This document shows, one piece after another, positions 1 to 9,676 of a DNA stretch of 38,768 nucleotides (its first letter is position 1; every line of letters begins with the position of its first letter). This DNA is from Plicaturopsis crispa FD-325 SS-3 (taxonomy: Eukaryota > Basidiomycota > Agaricomycetes > Amylocorticiales > Amylocorticiaceae), in contig KN832565.1 in assembly GCA_000827205.1 (NCBI GenBank), forward strand, positions 105,272 to 144,039, read 5' to 3'. Both the position numbers and the translations under genes were made by a program. A model generated the notes under the pieces. That model did no database searches and was not told the origin of the DNA. It worked only from the letters and a program-made list of their open reading frames with translations.

Positions 1-398
1 TAAGCTGCTGTTTCTTAATCATCAGCCATGTGAAGTAGCTGTTCACGGCGGGGCCTATGCACTCAAGCTATCGGAGTGCGTTCCATGGGCTTCCGGTACT
101 TGGCTTGCATTGTGCCCTGTGTAAAGCTTAGGCCTCTATGGTGACACTGTTGTTTATTTACTTGTAATGCAAATTTTCTTTCTGAATTCGAGCTTGTACC
201 ATCTGAGAAGTCCGAATCGTCTGAAATACGGTCTGAATTTTCCAACGGACGCTCTGACTTGACAATGAACTTTCGGACTATCTGAGCTTGATCTGAGCAG
301 CAAATTTGAGCAACATTCAGATTTTTTCGAAGTTTTCAGCCGATTTACGAGCTTTTAGACCCTTCAGACCTGTTCAGACGGCTGAAGCTTTCCTGATG
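1..398 (-). repeat. Left copy of the 398-bp terminal inverted repeat, probably the end of a DNA transposon running off the window
   Basis: Read on the minus strand this matches bases 38364-38761 base for base by eye, with a constant coordinate sum of 38762, so there is no net indel. Its inner edge (after CCTGATG at 392-398) falls inside the 3' end of an F-box gene. The first 230 bp from that edge hold about ten TCTGA/TCAGA pentamers, which resembles a subterminal transposase-binding array. A 60-codon ORF at 63-245 reads outward (minus) and begins with an acidic, Ser/Asp-rich stretch (M-E-N-S-D-R-I-S-D-D-S-D). It could be the first exon of a transposase whose rest lies outside, but I cannot name the family. 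Near-perfect identity of the two copies suggests recent insertion. Confidence 0.8.
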
Positions 399-479
399 TA
401 TGAAAGCTGGCAAGATGTGGTTAAGCTTGTCGCCGAGATTACAGCTGAGCGCCTGCCGCTACAGCGATTGACAATGTAA
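399..479 (+). pseudogene. 3' remnant of an F-box/LRR gene, cut by the terminal repeat
   Basis: From 402 the plus strand encodes E-S-W-Q-D-V-V-K-L-V-A-E-I-T-A-E-R-L and ends at TAA 477-479. This is the C-terminal signature of the window's F-box family; compare R-E-S-W-Q-D-V at the end of the 26993-28551 gene and D-S-W-R-E-V-T-R-L at the end of the 896-2497 gene. Everything upstream of about codon 25 from the end is missing, and the join with the repeat is at 398/399. The gene was therefore broken by insertion or rearrangement of the repeat element, unless its 5' part lies beyond the window on the far side of that element. Confidence 0.75.
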
Positions 480-895
480 AAAATTGGTAGTCTATAATCA
501 CATCTTGTACATAGCATTCTTTTGCTGGAGGTGACGCATCGACACCTGGGGATTGCCTGCCAGGGACATGAAGAGACTCAGACCATATGCATGTATAACC
601 GGGACGCGGGAAGCGCGACTTCGCAATCACGCGTATGAAACTTCAGAACAAAGTTTGCGACTTGTTACTTACTTGACACTCAATCGCTCACTGCCAGATG
701 CCAACGCCCTTGTACTAACATTCAATTGTGCCTGCAAACAGCCATATATCACTGCAGATTACTTTTCCTAGAGCAAGAAGATTTGGTGAGAGTGTTTTCT
801 AGCACTTGAACGCGTCGCGATTCTTGGCCAAGGTGTGTGAATTACTCTGGAACGACATTGTGTAGTCTGAATACGCTCAAGCAGGACTGTATCAG
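480..895. other. Intergenic stretch, presumed upstream region of the next F-box gene
   Basis: About 416 bp between the F-box remnant and the next F-box start. An open frame at 553-771 has no recognisable similarity or gene-like features, and I see no convincing TATA box or repeat. Confidence 0.5.
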
Positions 896-2497
896 ATGCA
901 TCATTGCTTGCAGATTAGCGAAATAATGTCCCTCGTCTGTTCCGAGTTACCTTGCGAAAATGGGACCGTCGGGCTTGGGGAGCTCGCCTCCCTTGCGCGT
1001 ACATGCCGTGCGTTCCACGACCCCGCCTTGGACGTCCTGTGGCGCACGTTACGATCTTTGGAACCTCTCATACGCACACTGCCTGCGGACCTTTGGGAGA
1101 TACGAGACCCTGGCACCATAACCGATAGTAACGGGAACAGCATTCAGCACAGAGCGTTCGTACGTCCCCCACGTCGCGCTCCTCAGCCTCAGTCAGTTTG
1201 TCCTGACAGTTTATATCAGGTTTTTGTACGGCCCATAGAAGAATCAGACTGGACACAATTTCACGTCTATGCGCACCGTGTCCGCGTTCTAGATTTCTGT
1301 CATGAGCTCCGAAAGCAATATGTCAACCACTTCGACGCGGGTGTTCCCTCTGCCCTGCACGTCTCTGCGCCGGCACTGCCACTTCTTCCAAATCTTCAGA
1401 CACTCGCGCTCCACGAGGAACGTTCAGAACTCGTATCCCACCTCGATATGCTGCTTCATCCAAAATTAACGTCCTTCTCCTGCAGCATTACATACGACGC
1501 GCAGCGTCTTTCTCTCTTACCGAGACTCACATCGGAATGCCCTGGACTCACATCATTCGCTGTTGCCAACTACTGCTATGAAGAGAACCAAGAATGGCTC
1601 ATTACGGCCATCAGCAGGGTGGTGGGGGCGTGGAGAAGCCTCACGCAGTTGGGGGTTCCCATCCTGACGTCGTTCGGAATGGAAATCGTATCTGCACTGC
1701 CCTTGCTGCAGTCTCTGACAATAAAGGATCTCGAGCTTGTAGACACACCGCGCACCCTCGGGTTCCCCTCTCTTCGCTTTGTTGAATTTCATGCGCCATC
1801 CCTGTCTACTTGCATAGCTTTCCTCTCGCTGCTCCCGCCCCAGCACCCAGCTCTTCACACAATCAAGATGACGACGGACACCTTTCCCGGATCTGCGCAA
1901 TCTCACTCATTCTTCGAAGCGCTGGCCAAGCATTGTTCGCCCATGGTGCTCAAACACATTGATCTCAAGGCTTGGCAGTCTCCTTTAATCGTGCCCGACA
2001 TCGTCGCCGGCATGGCAGACCTCATCCCGTCGCTACTTCCTTTCCATCATCTAGAGCATCTAAGCATAAATATCCCGTCTATACTCGCCTTCGACGACGC
2101 TACCGTGCGGGCGATGGCCGCATCGTGGCCACGCCTGCGCGTTCTGAGGGTCTTGTCGACATATTTAAGGCATGCACATCAGAGTCACCCGCGGTCGCGG
2201 GGCATCTCAGCCACCACGTTCGCCGACTTGGTGACCTCATGCACGGAGCTCTGCGAGCTGGGCATCCCTGTTGACACAGCTGCAGCCACAGGCGGATGTG
2301 TAAAGGCGAATACAAACCTTCGGGCACTGATAGTTGGGTTCTCGAAAGTGCCCGATATTGCTGAGACGGCTACGTTCTTGTCCGCTGTCTGCCCAAACCT
2401 GAACATTGTGAGCGCGGCGCAGGACCGTGATAGCTGGCGAGAGGTAACGAGACTTATCACCGTGCGGCGGCAGGGAAGAGCGGCGGGGGAAGAGTAG
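896..2497 (+). CDS. F-box/leucine-rich-repeat-like protein, intact
   Basis: Probable substrate adaptor of an SCF ubiquitin ligase, inferred from the F-box. The ATG at 896 begins M-H-H-C-L-Q-I-S-E-I, the same start as its paralogs. The degenerate F-box spans about residues 1-60, with L-A-R-T-C-R-A-F followed by D-P-A-L-D-V-L-W. The remainder is an irregular LRR-like solenoid (L-P-N-L-Q-T-L-A-L, W-P-R-L-R-V-L-R-V, N-T-N-L-R-A-L), ending in the family's D-S-W-R-E-V-T-R-L tail. The frame is open throughout (533 aa), but the paralogs have an intron here and a good one is visible at 1160-1219: GT-AG, with CTGAC branch-like sequence at 1203-1207. Splicing joins 896-1159 to 1220-2497 and gives 513 aa with V-F-V-R-P at the junction, as in paralogs. 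The intron is 60 nt, so both forms keep the frame. It faces the next F-box gene tail to tail. Confidence 0.88.
   Translation: MHHCLQISEIMSLVCSELPCENGTVGLGELASLARTCRAFHDPALDVLWRTLRSLEPLIRTLPADLWEIRDPGTITDSNGNSIQHRAFVRPPRRAPQPQSVCPDSLYQVFVRPIEESDWTQFHVYAHRVRVLDFCHELRKQYVNHFDAGVPSALHVSAPALPLLPNLQTLALHEERSELVSHLDMLLHPKLTSFSCSITYDAQRLSLLPRLTSECPGLTSFAVANYCYEENQEWLITAISRVVGAWRSLTQLGVPILTSFGMEIVSALPLLQSLTIKDLELVDTPRTLGFPSLRFVEFHAPSLSTCIAFLSLLPPQHPALHTIKMTTDTFPGSAQSHSFFEALAKHCSPMVLKHIDLKAWQSPLIVPDIVAGMADLIPSLLPFHHLEHLSINIPSILAFDDATVRAMAASWPRLRVLRVLSTYLRHAHQSHPRSRGISATTFADLVTSCTELCELGIPVDTAAATGGCVKANTNLRALIVGFSKVPDIAETATFLSAVCPNLNIVSAAQDRDSWREVTRLITVRRQGRAAGEE
1160..1219 (+). other. Predicted 60-nt in-frame intron of the 896-2497 F-box gene
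   Basis: Donor GTACGT at 1160 and acceptor ATATCAG ending at 1219, at exactly the phase-0 position where the five other two-exon family members have a 52-76 nt intron (or 3.4 kb in one). It has no stop codon and its length is divisible by three, so retention would insert 20 residues. Confidence 0.75.
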
Positions 2498-2748
2498 GAG
2501 CCACACCACCGTGTGCAGTGTGTACCATCCTTGAGTCTGCACGCAATGTCATTCTGTGCCACGCATTTCATTGCGGTCTGACATGTCACAGCTGGTCGAC
2601 ATTGAGAAGACAATATGGTCCCTGCCGGCAATGGGCAACTTGTGGAGATACATTGCAGTCGACAGTGAGACTACAGATTGACAAGCTTAGACGACCCAGA
2701 GCAAAGGAGCCTGCAGATACGCAGGGGTATGTATGTATGACGCACGCA

Positions 2749-4366
2749 TCACTGCGGCGCAGTGTTTTGAGTATGGTCGTTGATCTCCGTCTTTTTCTGT
2801 CGCCGCTTAGTGACTAATTTTGTTACCTCTAGCCAACTGTCCCAGTCCCGGAGCGCGTACACCACGTCCAGGTTTGGGCAGACTTCGGACAGTAGCGCAG
2901 CCGTCCCAGCGATGTCGGGCACTGTCGAGTGGCCCACAGTCAGTGTCCGAAGATTTGTGTTGCCGCTAGGCCTCGTCTTGATCCGCGCGTCTGCTATCGC
3001 CGCCATGTCGACGGGGATGCTCAACGCGCAGAGCGATGGGCACGATGCCACCAGGTCGGCCAACATGGTCGCGGAGACGCCGCACGCGCCGGGCGTGTTC
3101 CTGTACCCCGATAGGATCTTCAGTACGCGCAGTCGCGGCCACGAAACGGCTAGCGTGCGCACTGCAGGGTCGGTGAAGGTAACGGCTGCCGGAACAGGAA
3201 CACACAGACGCTCCAGGAGATGGCAGGGGAGGAGCGGCGTAAGGATATCCATCATGTTGACGACAGAAACGGGTGGGGTGGTGAAATGAACGAGGAGATC
3301 AAAGAACTTGAGCGCCAGGGGCGAGCAGTGCTCTGCCACCGCTTCAAAAAATGAGCGGTATAACTCAGGTGTGGCTGAATCGCCCGTCAGGCTGATCTTG
3401 ACGGTGTGAAGAGGATGTTTGGGTGGGAGCAGCGATATAAAGGTTGTACAGGTATTCAGTGACGGGGCGCTGAAATCGAGCGAGCGGAGGGAGGGGAACA
3501 CAAGTGTGTGCTGCGTGTCCGATGCAAGCTCGAGACCCTCCAACCTGAGCCTGAGCGATCGAAGAGAGGGTAGCGCCGATACGATAACTATTGCTTGAGG
3601 TGTCAGTCCGGGAATATCCAGTTGGGTGAGGCCACTCCAAGTTCCTACGATTCTGCTGACGGCTGCGACAAGGAGACTGGAGTCCTAGGTTCTTTTGCAT
3701 TCGTCGCGCACGGTAAGCGACGTGAGTGCAGGGCATACCAAGGGGAGGCTTGTGAGGAGAGAAAGCCGCCGCGGAAAGTTGCTTCGGGATTCAAAGACGA
3801 TGGAGAAGGATGTTAGCTTCGGATGGAGCAACATCCCGAGGTGATATACCAGTTCTGAGTCCCCGTTCCCGAGCGCGAGTGTCTGGAGATTTGGGAGAAG
3901 TGTCGGCACAGAAACAAGAAGAGCAGAGAGCACGGACGCGTCGAGATAGTTGACGTATCTTTCTCGGAATGGATGGTTGAAATTGAAAACGCGAACACGA
4001 CGCGCATATAGGTAAAAACGTTTCCAGTCGGCTTCCTTCACGGGTCTCCTAAATTCCTTATTCAAATGGTCAGGACAGACATCTGACAAGACAACGTGCA
4101 GGACACACAAATGCTCTGTATTCGATGCCATCTCGATGCATTGGGACGGGTTTTGGTATTCTCCAAAGATCCGTGGGTAGGGTGCGTATGAGCGGATCCA
4201 AAGACGGCAGGGTGTGCCATAGGACATCCAAGGCGGGGTCGCGGAACGCTCGACATGTACGCGCAAGGCGTGCAAGATCCACGCGCCTGACGGTCCCATC
4301 TACATCGAGTGAGGCCGCGCCGCACACCTGCGAGAGTATTTCGCTAATTTGGAGACAGTGGTGCAT
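2749..4366 (-). pseudogene. F-box/LRR-like gene with a single in-frame stop codon
   Basis: Same family as the 896-2497 gene. Exon 1 (4109-4366, start M-H-H-C-L-Q-I-S-E-I) carries the F-box with L-A-R-L-A-R-T-C-R-A-F. A 52-nt phase-0 intron (4057-4108) precedes exon 2 (2749-4056), beginning E-F-R-R-P-V-K-E-A-D-W. Exon 2 stays in one frame to the natural stop at 2749-2751 except for a TAG at 3685-3687, where the closest paralog (30233-35168) reads R-D-E-D-S-E-L. No frameshift is evident and the rest is well conserved, so this is either a very young pseudogene, a null allele, or a sequencing or strain difference. An upstream in-frame ATG at 4375 would add M-N-E. If the stop is real, translation would end after the F-box exon and about 123 residues of the LRR part. 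Confidence 0.8.
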
Positions 4367-4375
4367 CTCGTTCAC

Positions 4376-4820
4376 AACTGAGAAAACCTGGCATATAAAC
4401 CACCGGTTTGCGTCAGAATACGCCTGTGCTCCGTCTCATTCAAAAGGCGCACCTTGACCGAACAGTCGCGTCTTTCCTATGTGTATAGCTAGACAGACGG
4501 TAGATACTCTTCTTGACGGCAAGGGATCTGCATTGCATCGAGAGTTCTGGGTAGAGGTAAAATAGAGGTTGGAGACGACTTGGAGACGACGGTCGACCGT
4601 AGGAATGAGGAGACCAGGAGGAGCCTCAGGTCGTGCCCCAGTGCTTGCTGAAAGCGGCCCGATGTCAATTTGTGAACGGTGTCCAAAGTGCTTGGTCAGG
4701 ATTTCCGAATCCTGTCGCTTTCCGTCTGCTCGTTCGCGTTATCCGACGTGTTTCTACGTTTCAATCCCTCGTTTCTAGGATACTTTCCGCCCGGGACGCC
4801 CCAGCACAGTCTCGCGAAAC
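4376..4820. other. Intergenic region between two divergent genes
   Basis: About 445 bp upstream both of the minus-strand F-box gene (start 4366) and of the plus-strand reductase-like gene (start 4821), so it probably holds both promoters. I see no clear TATA box. The short minus ORF at 4489-4686 is not supported as a gene. Confidence 0.5.
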
Positions 4821-6319
4821 ATGAGCACGGCGGCAACGCAGAGAGACACGACGCTCCAGTCGGACATCACAAAGATGAAGACTGAGCCAGACGGCTCGTT
4901 CAAGCGTGCGGCCTCACAGTTCAGAGACTTTATAGCGAAGGGCAATCAATTTGAGCCAGAGAAGGGTGCGTACAGTGTGCACTGAGAAATGCATTCATCT
5001 GTGCTCACTCATCTTGCTGCGTAGAGCGGTACCATCTCTACGTCTCGTATGCTTGCCGTCAGTAGCTTTGAGATCATTTCTACACCAGAATTGACAGTGC
5101 TGCTCAACAGCGTGGGCTACGAGGACGCTTATTGTGAGAAAGCTGAAGGGCCTGGAAGATATCATCCGTGAGTGAATACAAAGCGGTCTCCGTGCGTCTT
5201 ATGGATCGGACATTCAGCCGTGACCATCGTGTCTCCCCGCATGGGGTCGCTCGGCTGGGCATTCGCCAATGTCGACGAGTTTCCAGGAGCAGAGGTAGAC
5301 CCATTGTATAGCTCGGAGCACGTCCGCGATCTGTACTTCAAGGGTAAGACATGTTATTTTTCCTGAAATCACACTGAACCGTATTCCTGCAGCGGATCCC
5401 GACTACGGAGGAAGGTGCGCAGATTGATGTTGCGCGCTGAGCTTCGCGAATAATGGACGTAGGTTCACCGTGCCCGTCCTCTGGGACAAGAAGAATCACA
5501 CCATCGTAAGTAATCCCTTATTTTCCCCGTCCCCCGCTCATGTCCCCGCAGGTCAACAACGAAAGCTCCGAGATCATTCGCATGCTGAATGACGGCTTCA
5601 ACGATGACATATCCGCCGAGCACGCTGCACTGGATCTCTACCCCGAGGCCCTGCGCCCCGAGATCGACTCCCTCAACGAATGGGTGTACGACGCCGTAAA
5701 CAGTGCGTCCCCGTCCCTCCACACGCGCACGGCCGCTAAACAGCGCCACAGACGGCGTCTACAAGTGCGGCTTCGCGACGTCCGCCGTGGCGTACGAAAC
5801 GAACGTCGCGAAGGTCTTTGACGCGCTCGATCGGCTTGAGAAGATTCTGCAGGGCAAGGACTACCTCGTGGGCGGCACGCTCACGGAGGCCGACGTCCGG
5901 CTATGGGTCTCCATAGTGCGCGGCCCCGTCCCCCTGCGCTCACTACCAATCTGACTTCTGACCGAGCGTGCCGCGTAGATCCGCTTCGACGTCGTCTACG
6001 TCGGGCACTTCAAGTGCAACATCCGCACCATCCGCCACGGGTACCCCGCGATCCACTCGTGCGTCCCTTGCGCTTCGGAGTCCTCGCTCACGCTGTATTC
6101 GTCTCCGTGTACAGGTGGTTAAAGAAGCTGTACTGGAACGTCCCCGCTTTCCGCGAGTCGACGGATTTCGGCCACATCAAGACGGGCTACTACTGGTCGC
6201 AAGTGAACGTACGTCCCTCCGCGTGCTGAATGGTCTACTCGTTGACAGCGTGCCGTGTGTAGATCAACCCGACGCGCATCGTGCCCGTGGGTCCGATTCC
6301 TAACATCGAGCCCTTGTAA
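4821..6319 (+). CDS. Glutathionyl-hydroquinone reductase-like protein (Ecm4/xi-class GST), copy 1
   Basis: Family role: cytosolic enzymes that use glutathione and an active cysteine to reduce glutathionyl-hydroquinones. I can splice eleven exons with GT-AG introns and no break: 4821-4965, 5025-5057, 5111-5167, 5218-5343, 5393-5414, 5463-5505, 5552-5702, 5752-5915, 5979-6058, 6115-6208, 6263-6319. They give 323 aa, normal for the family. The thioredoxin-like N-terminal domain has the active-site motif C-P-W-A with Cys59. The helical C-terminal domain has V-Y-V-G-H-F-K-C-N and ends I-N-P-T-R-I-V-P. It is about 91% identical in protein to copy 2 at 12412-13888. The C-terminal motif H-Y-Y-x-S-H-P-x-I-N-P of copy 2 is altered here to [11 protein letters not shown] (Gly298, Gln303, Val304), so this copy may have changed or weakened activity. 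Confidence 0.92.
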
Positions 6320-6522
6320 AGGTAATGGCGTCGTGCGTATGAAAGCGAAATACCGGACCGCAACGACAGTGGACATGTATTGGATAAGTAGGTTCAGGTG
6401 TACGATAGCGACACTGGATAATTTTATGTGTTTTGCAGCGACGTGGAAGGACTCAGACTCGATGTAATCTGTGAGGTGTTAGCAGCGAGCCCAATTGTTT
6501 GCGAGTGTATATGGGCGATATA

Positions 6523-7634
6523 CTGTAAAAAAATTATTCGCAAAACAAGTCGTAAAACGAGGTAATTTTCCCACAAGTTGACGCGTACCTGTTTGTTGCC
6601 TTCAACAGGTTTGTTTTCGAGGCTTCTCATGCTCTGCGTACCCGCAAGCTGAGAAAAACACAAGTTGTTGGTAAGGATCCTGTTTTAACGCATGCAGCAG
6701 CAGTGCACTAACGTGTATACACAAGGGGCTGGGCATGCCAGCCAGTGCCAGCTGCCGGATCCGACGTAGTGAGTGGGCGCCGCCGCCGCCGCCGCCCTAG
6801 GCGCGCTGTGGTGGGCTGCCGACGTGCATACCCCACCTGCGAGTGCCGACATCACTCATAGATGCGACCCGCATCCTTGAATGACTGTGGCGGCGAGCTG
6901 CATCAAGCCAGGTGGGCGGCAACGGCGTACAGCGCGATCGCTCCGCCGCCGCCCCAGTATAGCCCAGTATCGAGCGCGCGCCGCGACGATATGGGCTCCC
7001 TTCTCTGTGGTTAACTGCGACGACGAGCAGCCCTAAGCCACGGGCGGCCGGGCGGGCTCACCAGCTCCTCGAGTCCTGAGCACCGTGCGGGGTGCGTCGG
7101 ATAGCTTGAGGATGCGCCATGCCAGCCTGCATACCCCACCAGCCTGAGCGAGCGCCGACATCACTCCGCCGCCGCCGTCCCAGTATTCAGCGCGATGACA
7201 TGGGCTCCCTGCTCTGTGAATGACCGCAACGGCAAGCAGCCCTAAGCCACGGGCGTGCGGGCTCAGCAGCTGCTCGAGTCCTGGGCATGCCCCCGTGCGC
7301 GGTGCGTTGGGATAGTCCGTGGATGCGCCATGGCTACCGTACAGGCCGTGGAGGAGCCGCCTCGTCGGCTGAGCTTGGACGGCGGGTTCAGGAGGGCGGT
7401 AACCAGGTACTCAGTACCTAATGATCGTACGGCCTGCGACGACTTGTGCGCATCCCATGGACATCGAGAACTTGTGTAAAATTCTAAATCACTACTTGTG
7501 GAAATAAACTATGCAGAATTTTGACTTGTTGCAATGTAAACTCACCGAGCAGTTGAACATGTCGGAGAATGGCTCGTCATTTCCGCCACCACTTGTGTAA
7601 ATCGGCCAATTATTGGACATTAATTTTTTTACAG
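6523..7634. mobile_element. Non-autonomous TA-flanked DNA transposon, 1.1 kb (copy a)
   Basis: The inverted ends read CTGTAAAAAAATTA inward from both sides (left at 6523, right end at 7634) and are flanked by TA (6521-6522 and 7635-7636), with TATA on both sides. There is no transposase ORF. Both ends carry repeated ACTTGT/ACAAGT motifs (for example near 6548, 6573, 6660, 7442, 7470, 7494, 7526, 7593). The interior is very GC-rich with a (GCC)n run near 6780. It also contains a diverged direct repeat: about 6990-7125 resembles 7193-7335 (shared CCCTAAGCCACGGGC and GATGCGCCATG). The right third matches 37960-38362 in inverted orientation, which shows the family is repeated in this genome. The superfamily is not assignable from the ends alone; TA duplication fits Tc1/mariner-type transposition. 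Confidence 0.78.
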
Positions 7635-7837
7635 TATATGTGCCATAAGTGTACGTCTCTCAATCATGCTGTGTGATATCGGGGGGCAAGTGGGTGCTCG
7701 CCTCGAATTTCGAATTGCTTCATAGGTATATTTACGCCGAGAAAAAATACATACACGCTGTACATGCTGCATTTGTTGCTCATACTAATGTGAAAAGGAT
7801 GCTTTGATCCACCAAAAAGAGAGGAAGGCGGGAGGGA

Positions 7838-9110
7838 TTAGTGGCACCCCATCGTAACGCCGTTGTAAGGACCGTCGTGGTTCGTCGTGTTGCCTTGGAG
7901 GATAGACGGTACGTCGCCAGTAGTGCAAAGATTGCTAGGGTTGTCCTGGCCTATATACGTCGATTTCGTTTAGTTATGAAACAAATACGGTACTTGTAAA
8001 GATGCCTACCTGGACATGATTCCCATACATCGGAATCGGTGATATGGACCTCGCCCGACGGGTGGTGGAAACCTAAGAACATTCCCGGGAGGATAGGAAC
8101 CGGATCCTCCTTGTTGTTGATATGAGTGAGGTCCATGCTGTGAGCGTCGACATAGTCTGCGAAAGCTTGGTTTCCAACCTTTCCGACGGTTCGTAGTGAG
8201 TACAATGCGCCCAAGCATTGAGGTTGGGAAGATAAGTCTCACCCTGGGAAGGCCGTACAAGACGCTCTTGAACGTCGTTCCCGAAGGAAGGTGGAGGGGC
8301 AGGTAGACAGCATCGAGGAGGGAGATCGCGGCGCCTAGCGAGTGTCCAGTCGTTGTCACAGTCGTCGCGCCATACTTCTGCATAGCTGATTGGACAGCGG
8401 CTAAAACATCGGTCGCAGATCTGTAGCGTGGAACGATGAATATCTTGCATATCCTAGAATAAACCAGCGAGCTAAGATGTTCGTACTTAGCTTGTTCGCC
8501 CCCGAAGCCGTTATGGACCTCGATCGAAGAGCTGAGACCTGGGTATAATGTCGAATCCAAGCCAGACAAGAAGAAATCACCATCGGTGAGGGCGGGTATA
8601 CTGGCGCCACACAAAAGTCAGGGGATGCGAAAGTGCGAAAGTTGAAACTTTCGCTCACATCTTCGAGAAATCGGTTCCTTGGTGCGATACGATGACCGTA
8701 GCTAGAGACGGGTCGTAGCCAACATACCCTAGGAAACGTTTCGGACATCATTAGTCTGCAGAAAAATGGGGCGGGAAGATGTCGCTCACAATACTGGACA
8801 ACAGTGCCATCGCCTCCGGACGCCACAGGCTCAAACCCTGGATTCGCGTCGCAGTTCGCTGGGGGACAAAAGTGCCGTGTAAGTACGAGAGCGCGATGCG
8901 TTCAAGCACTGGCCACGAACCTCCGCACGACCATGTCAGCGTCGTCGATGCCTCGCAGTATCCTGCGCTCGCGAACCAAGTGTACGGGGTGAACGCGTCG
9001 ATCTGGGAAGTCGACAGGGGACTGATGCTCTGGCGCGGATGCACCAGCCCAGGAGCCGCCTTGGCTACAGATGCACCGAGCAGGAAAACGACGAGACTGG
9101 AGAACGACAT
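7838..9110 (-). CDS. Secreted class 3 lipase (fungal lipase, alpha/beta hydrolase)
   Basis: Hydrolyses ester bonds of lipids, presumably outside the cell. Seven exons (8921-9110, 8790-8858, 8659-8728, 8487-8600, 8243-8420, 8010-8178, 7838-7950) splice cleanly to 300 aa. The ATG at 9110 gives a signal peptide of about 18 residues (M-S-F-S-S-L-V-V-F-L-L-G-A-S-V-A-K-A). The nucleophile elbow is G-H-S-L-G with Ser175. The other triad residues are probably Asp232 in N-N-K-E-D-P-V-P and His288 in N-H-D-G-P-Y. Cysteines at the start (S-C-G-A-N-C) and end (M-G-C-H) would suit disulphides of an exported enzyme. Length and motifs match basidiomycete class 3 lipases, and I see no damage. A TATA-like box lies about 85 bp upstream. 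Confidence 0.93.
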
Positions 9111-9193
9111 CGCACCGACCGCGACGAGTTCTGAGGACCTGGGGGGAGCAAGCAAACGAACGACGCGCGGGCGGCAAGCGAACGGCCAACGCC

Positions 9194-9200
9194 TATATAT
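9194..9200 (-). promoter_or_regulatory. TATA-like box of the lipase gene
   Basis: ATATATA on the minus strand, 84-90 bp upstream of the lipase ATG at 9110, a usual distance for a fungal TATA box with a short leader. Confidence 0.5.
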
Positions 9201-9676
9201 CCACAAAGTTCTTACATGCCATCACTGTCAGCATTGCTTACCGGCTGTTGAGCTTTTCGGGGCTAAGACAGATCAGACATCGTGCGACGTCGAAGACTCC
9301 CGACTTGGGAAGCGCGCGCTACATGCGGGGAAAATAGTTCAAAACGCTGGGCTGCTATTTATGAAGAGCAGCGATCAATCAGAGGAGGACCGAAACACGG
9401 CTGGTCGAGGAGTGCCATCCGCATGCCATCCGGTCTGTCAGTGCAAATCAACGTGCGTGCATAGGACGATAGAGGGTCATGACAGGCTCCTCGACTGAGT
9501 CGTCGGAATCGATACACACGCAGTGCCAGAGCGTCAGCTGAACGCCCGAGGGCATGTATCGATCTCGTGATGATTACGACAGAAACGTTGGAATTCCGCG
9601 ACGAGTCCATGGGATTGTACATACTCAGACTGGACAGAAGAAAGGAGTAAGAACGCACACGTACTTATAGAGACGA
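9201..9676. other. Intergenic stretch between lipase promoter and P450 3' end
   Basis: Upstream sequence of the lipase and downstream sequence of the P450, both on the minus strand. Nothing else is recognisable. The small ORFs here are not conserved-looking. Confidence 0.45.

Noticed and set aside
2780-3289. Plus-strand 169-codon frame
   Set aside because: Antisense to exon 2 of the F-box gene at 2749-4366, no independent support.
4489-4686. Minus frame containing K-S-S-P-T-S-I-L-P-L-P, like the N-terminus of the P450 at 11731
   Set aside because: The match is only about ten residues with no anchor helix or further P450 sequence; probably chance.
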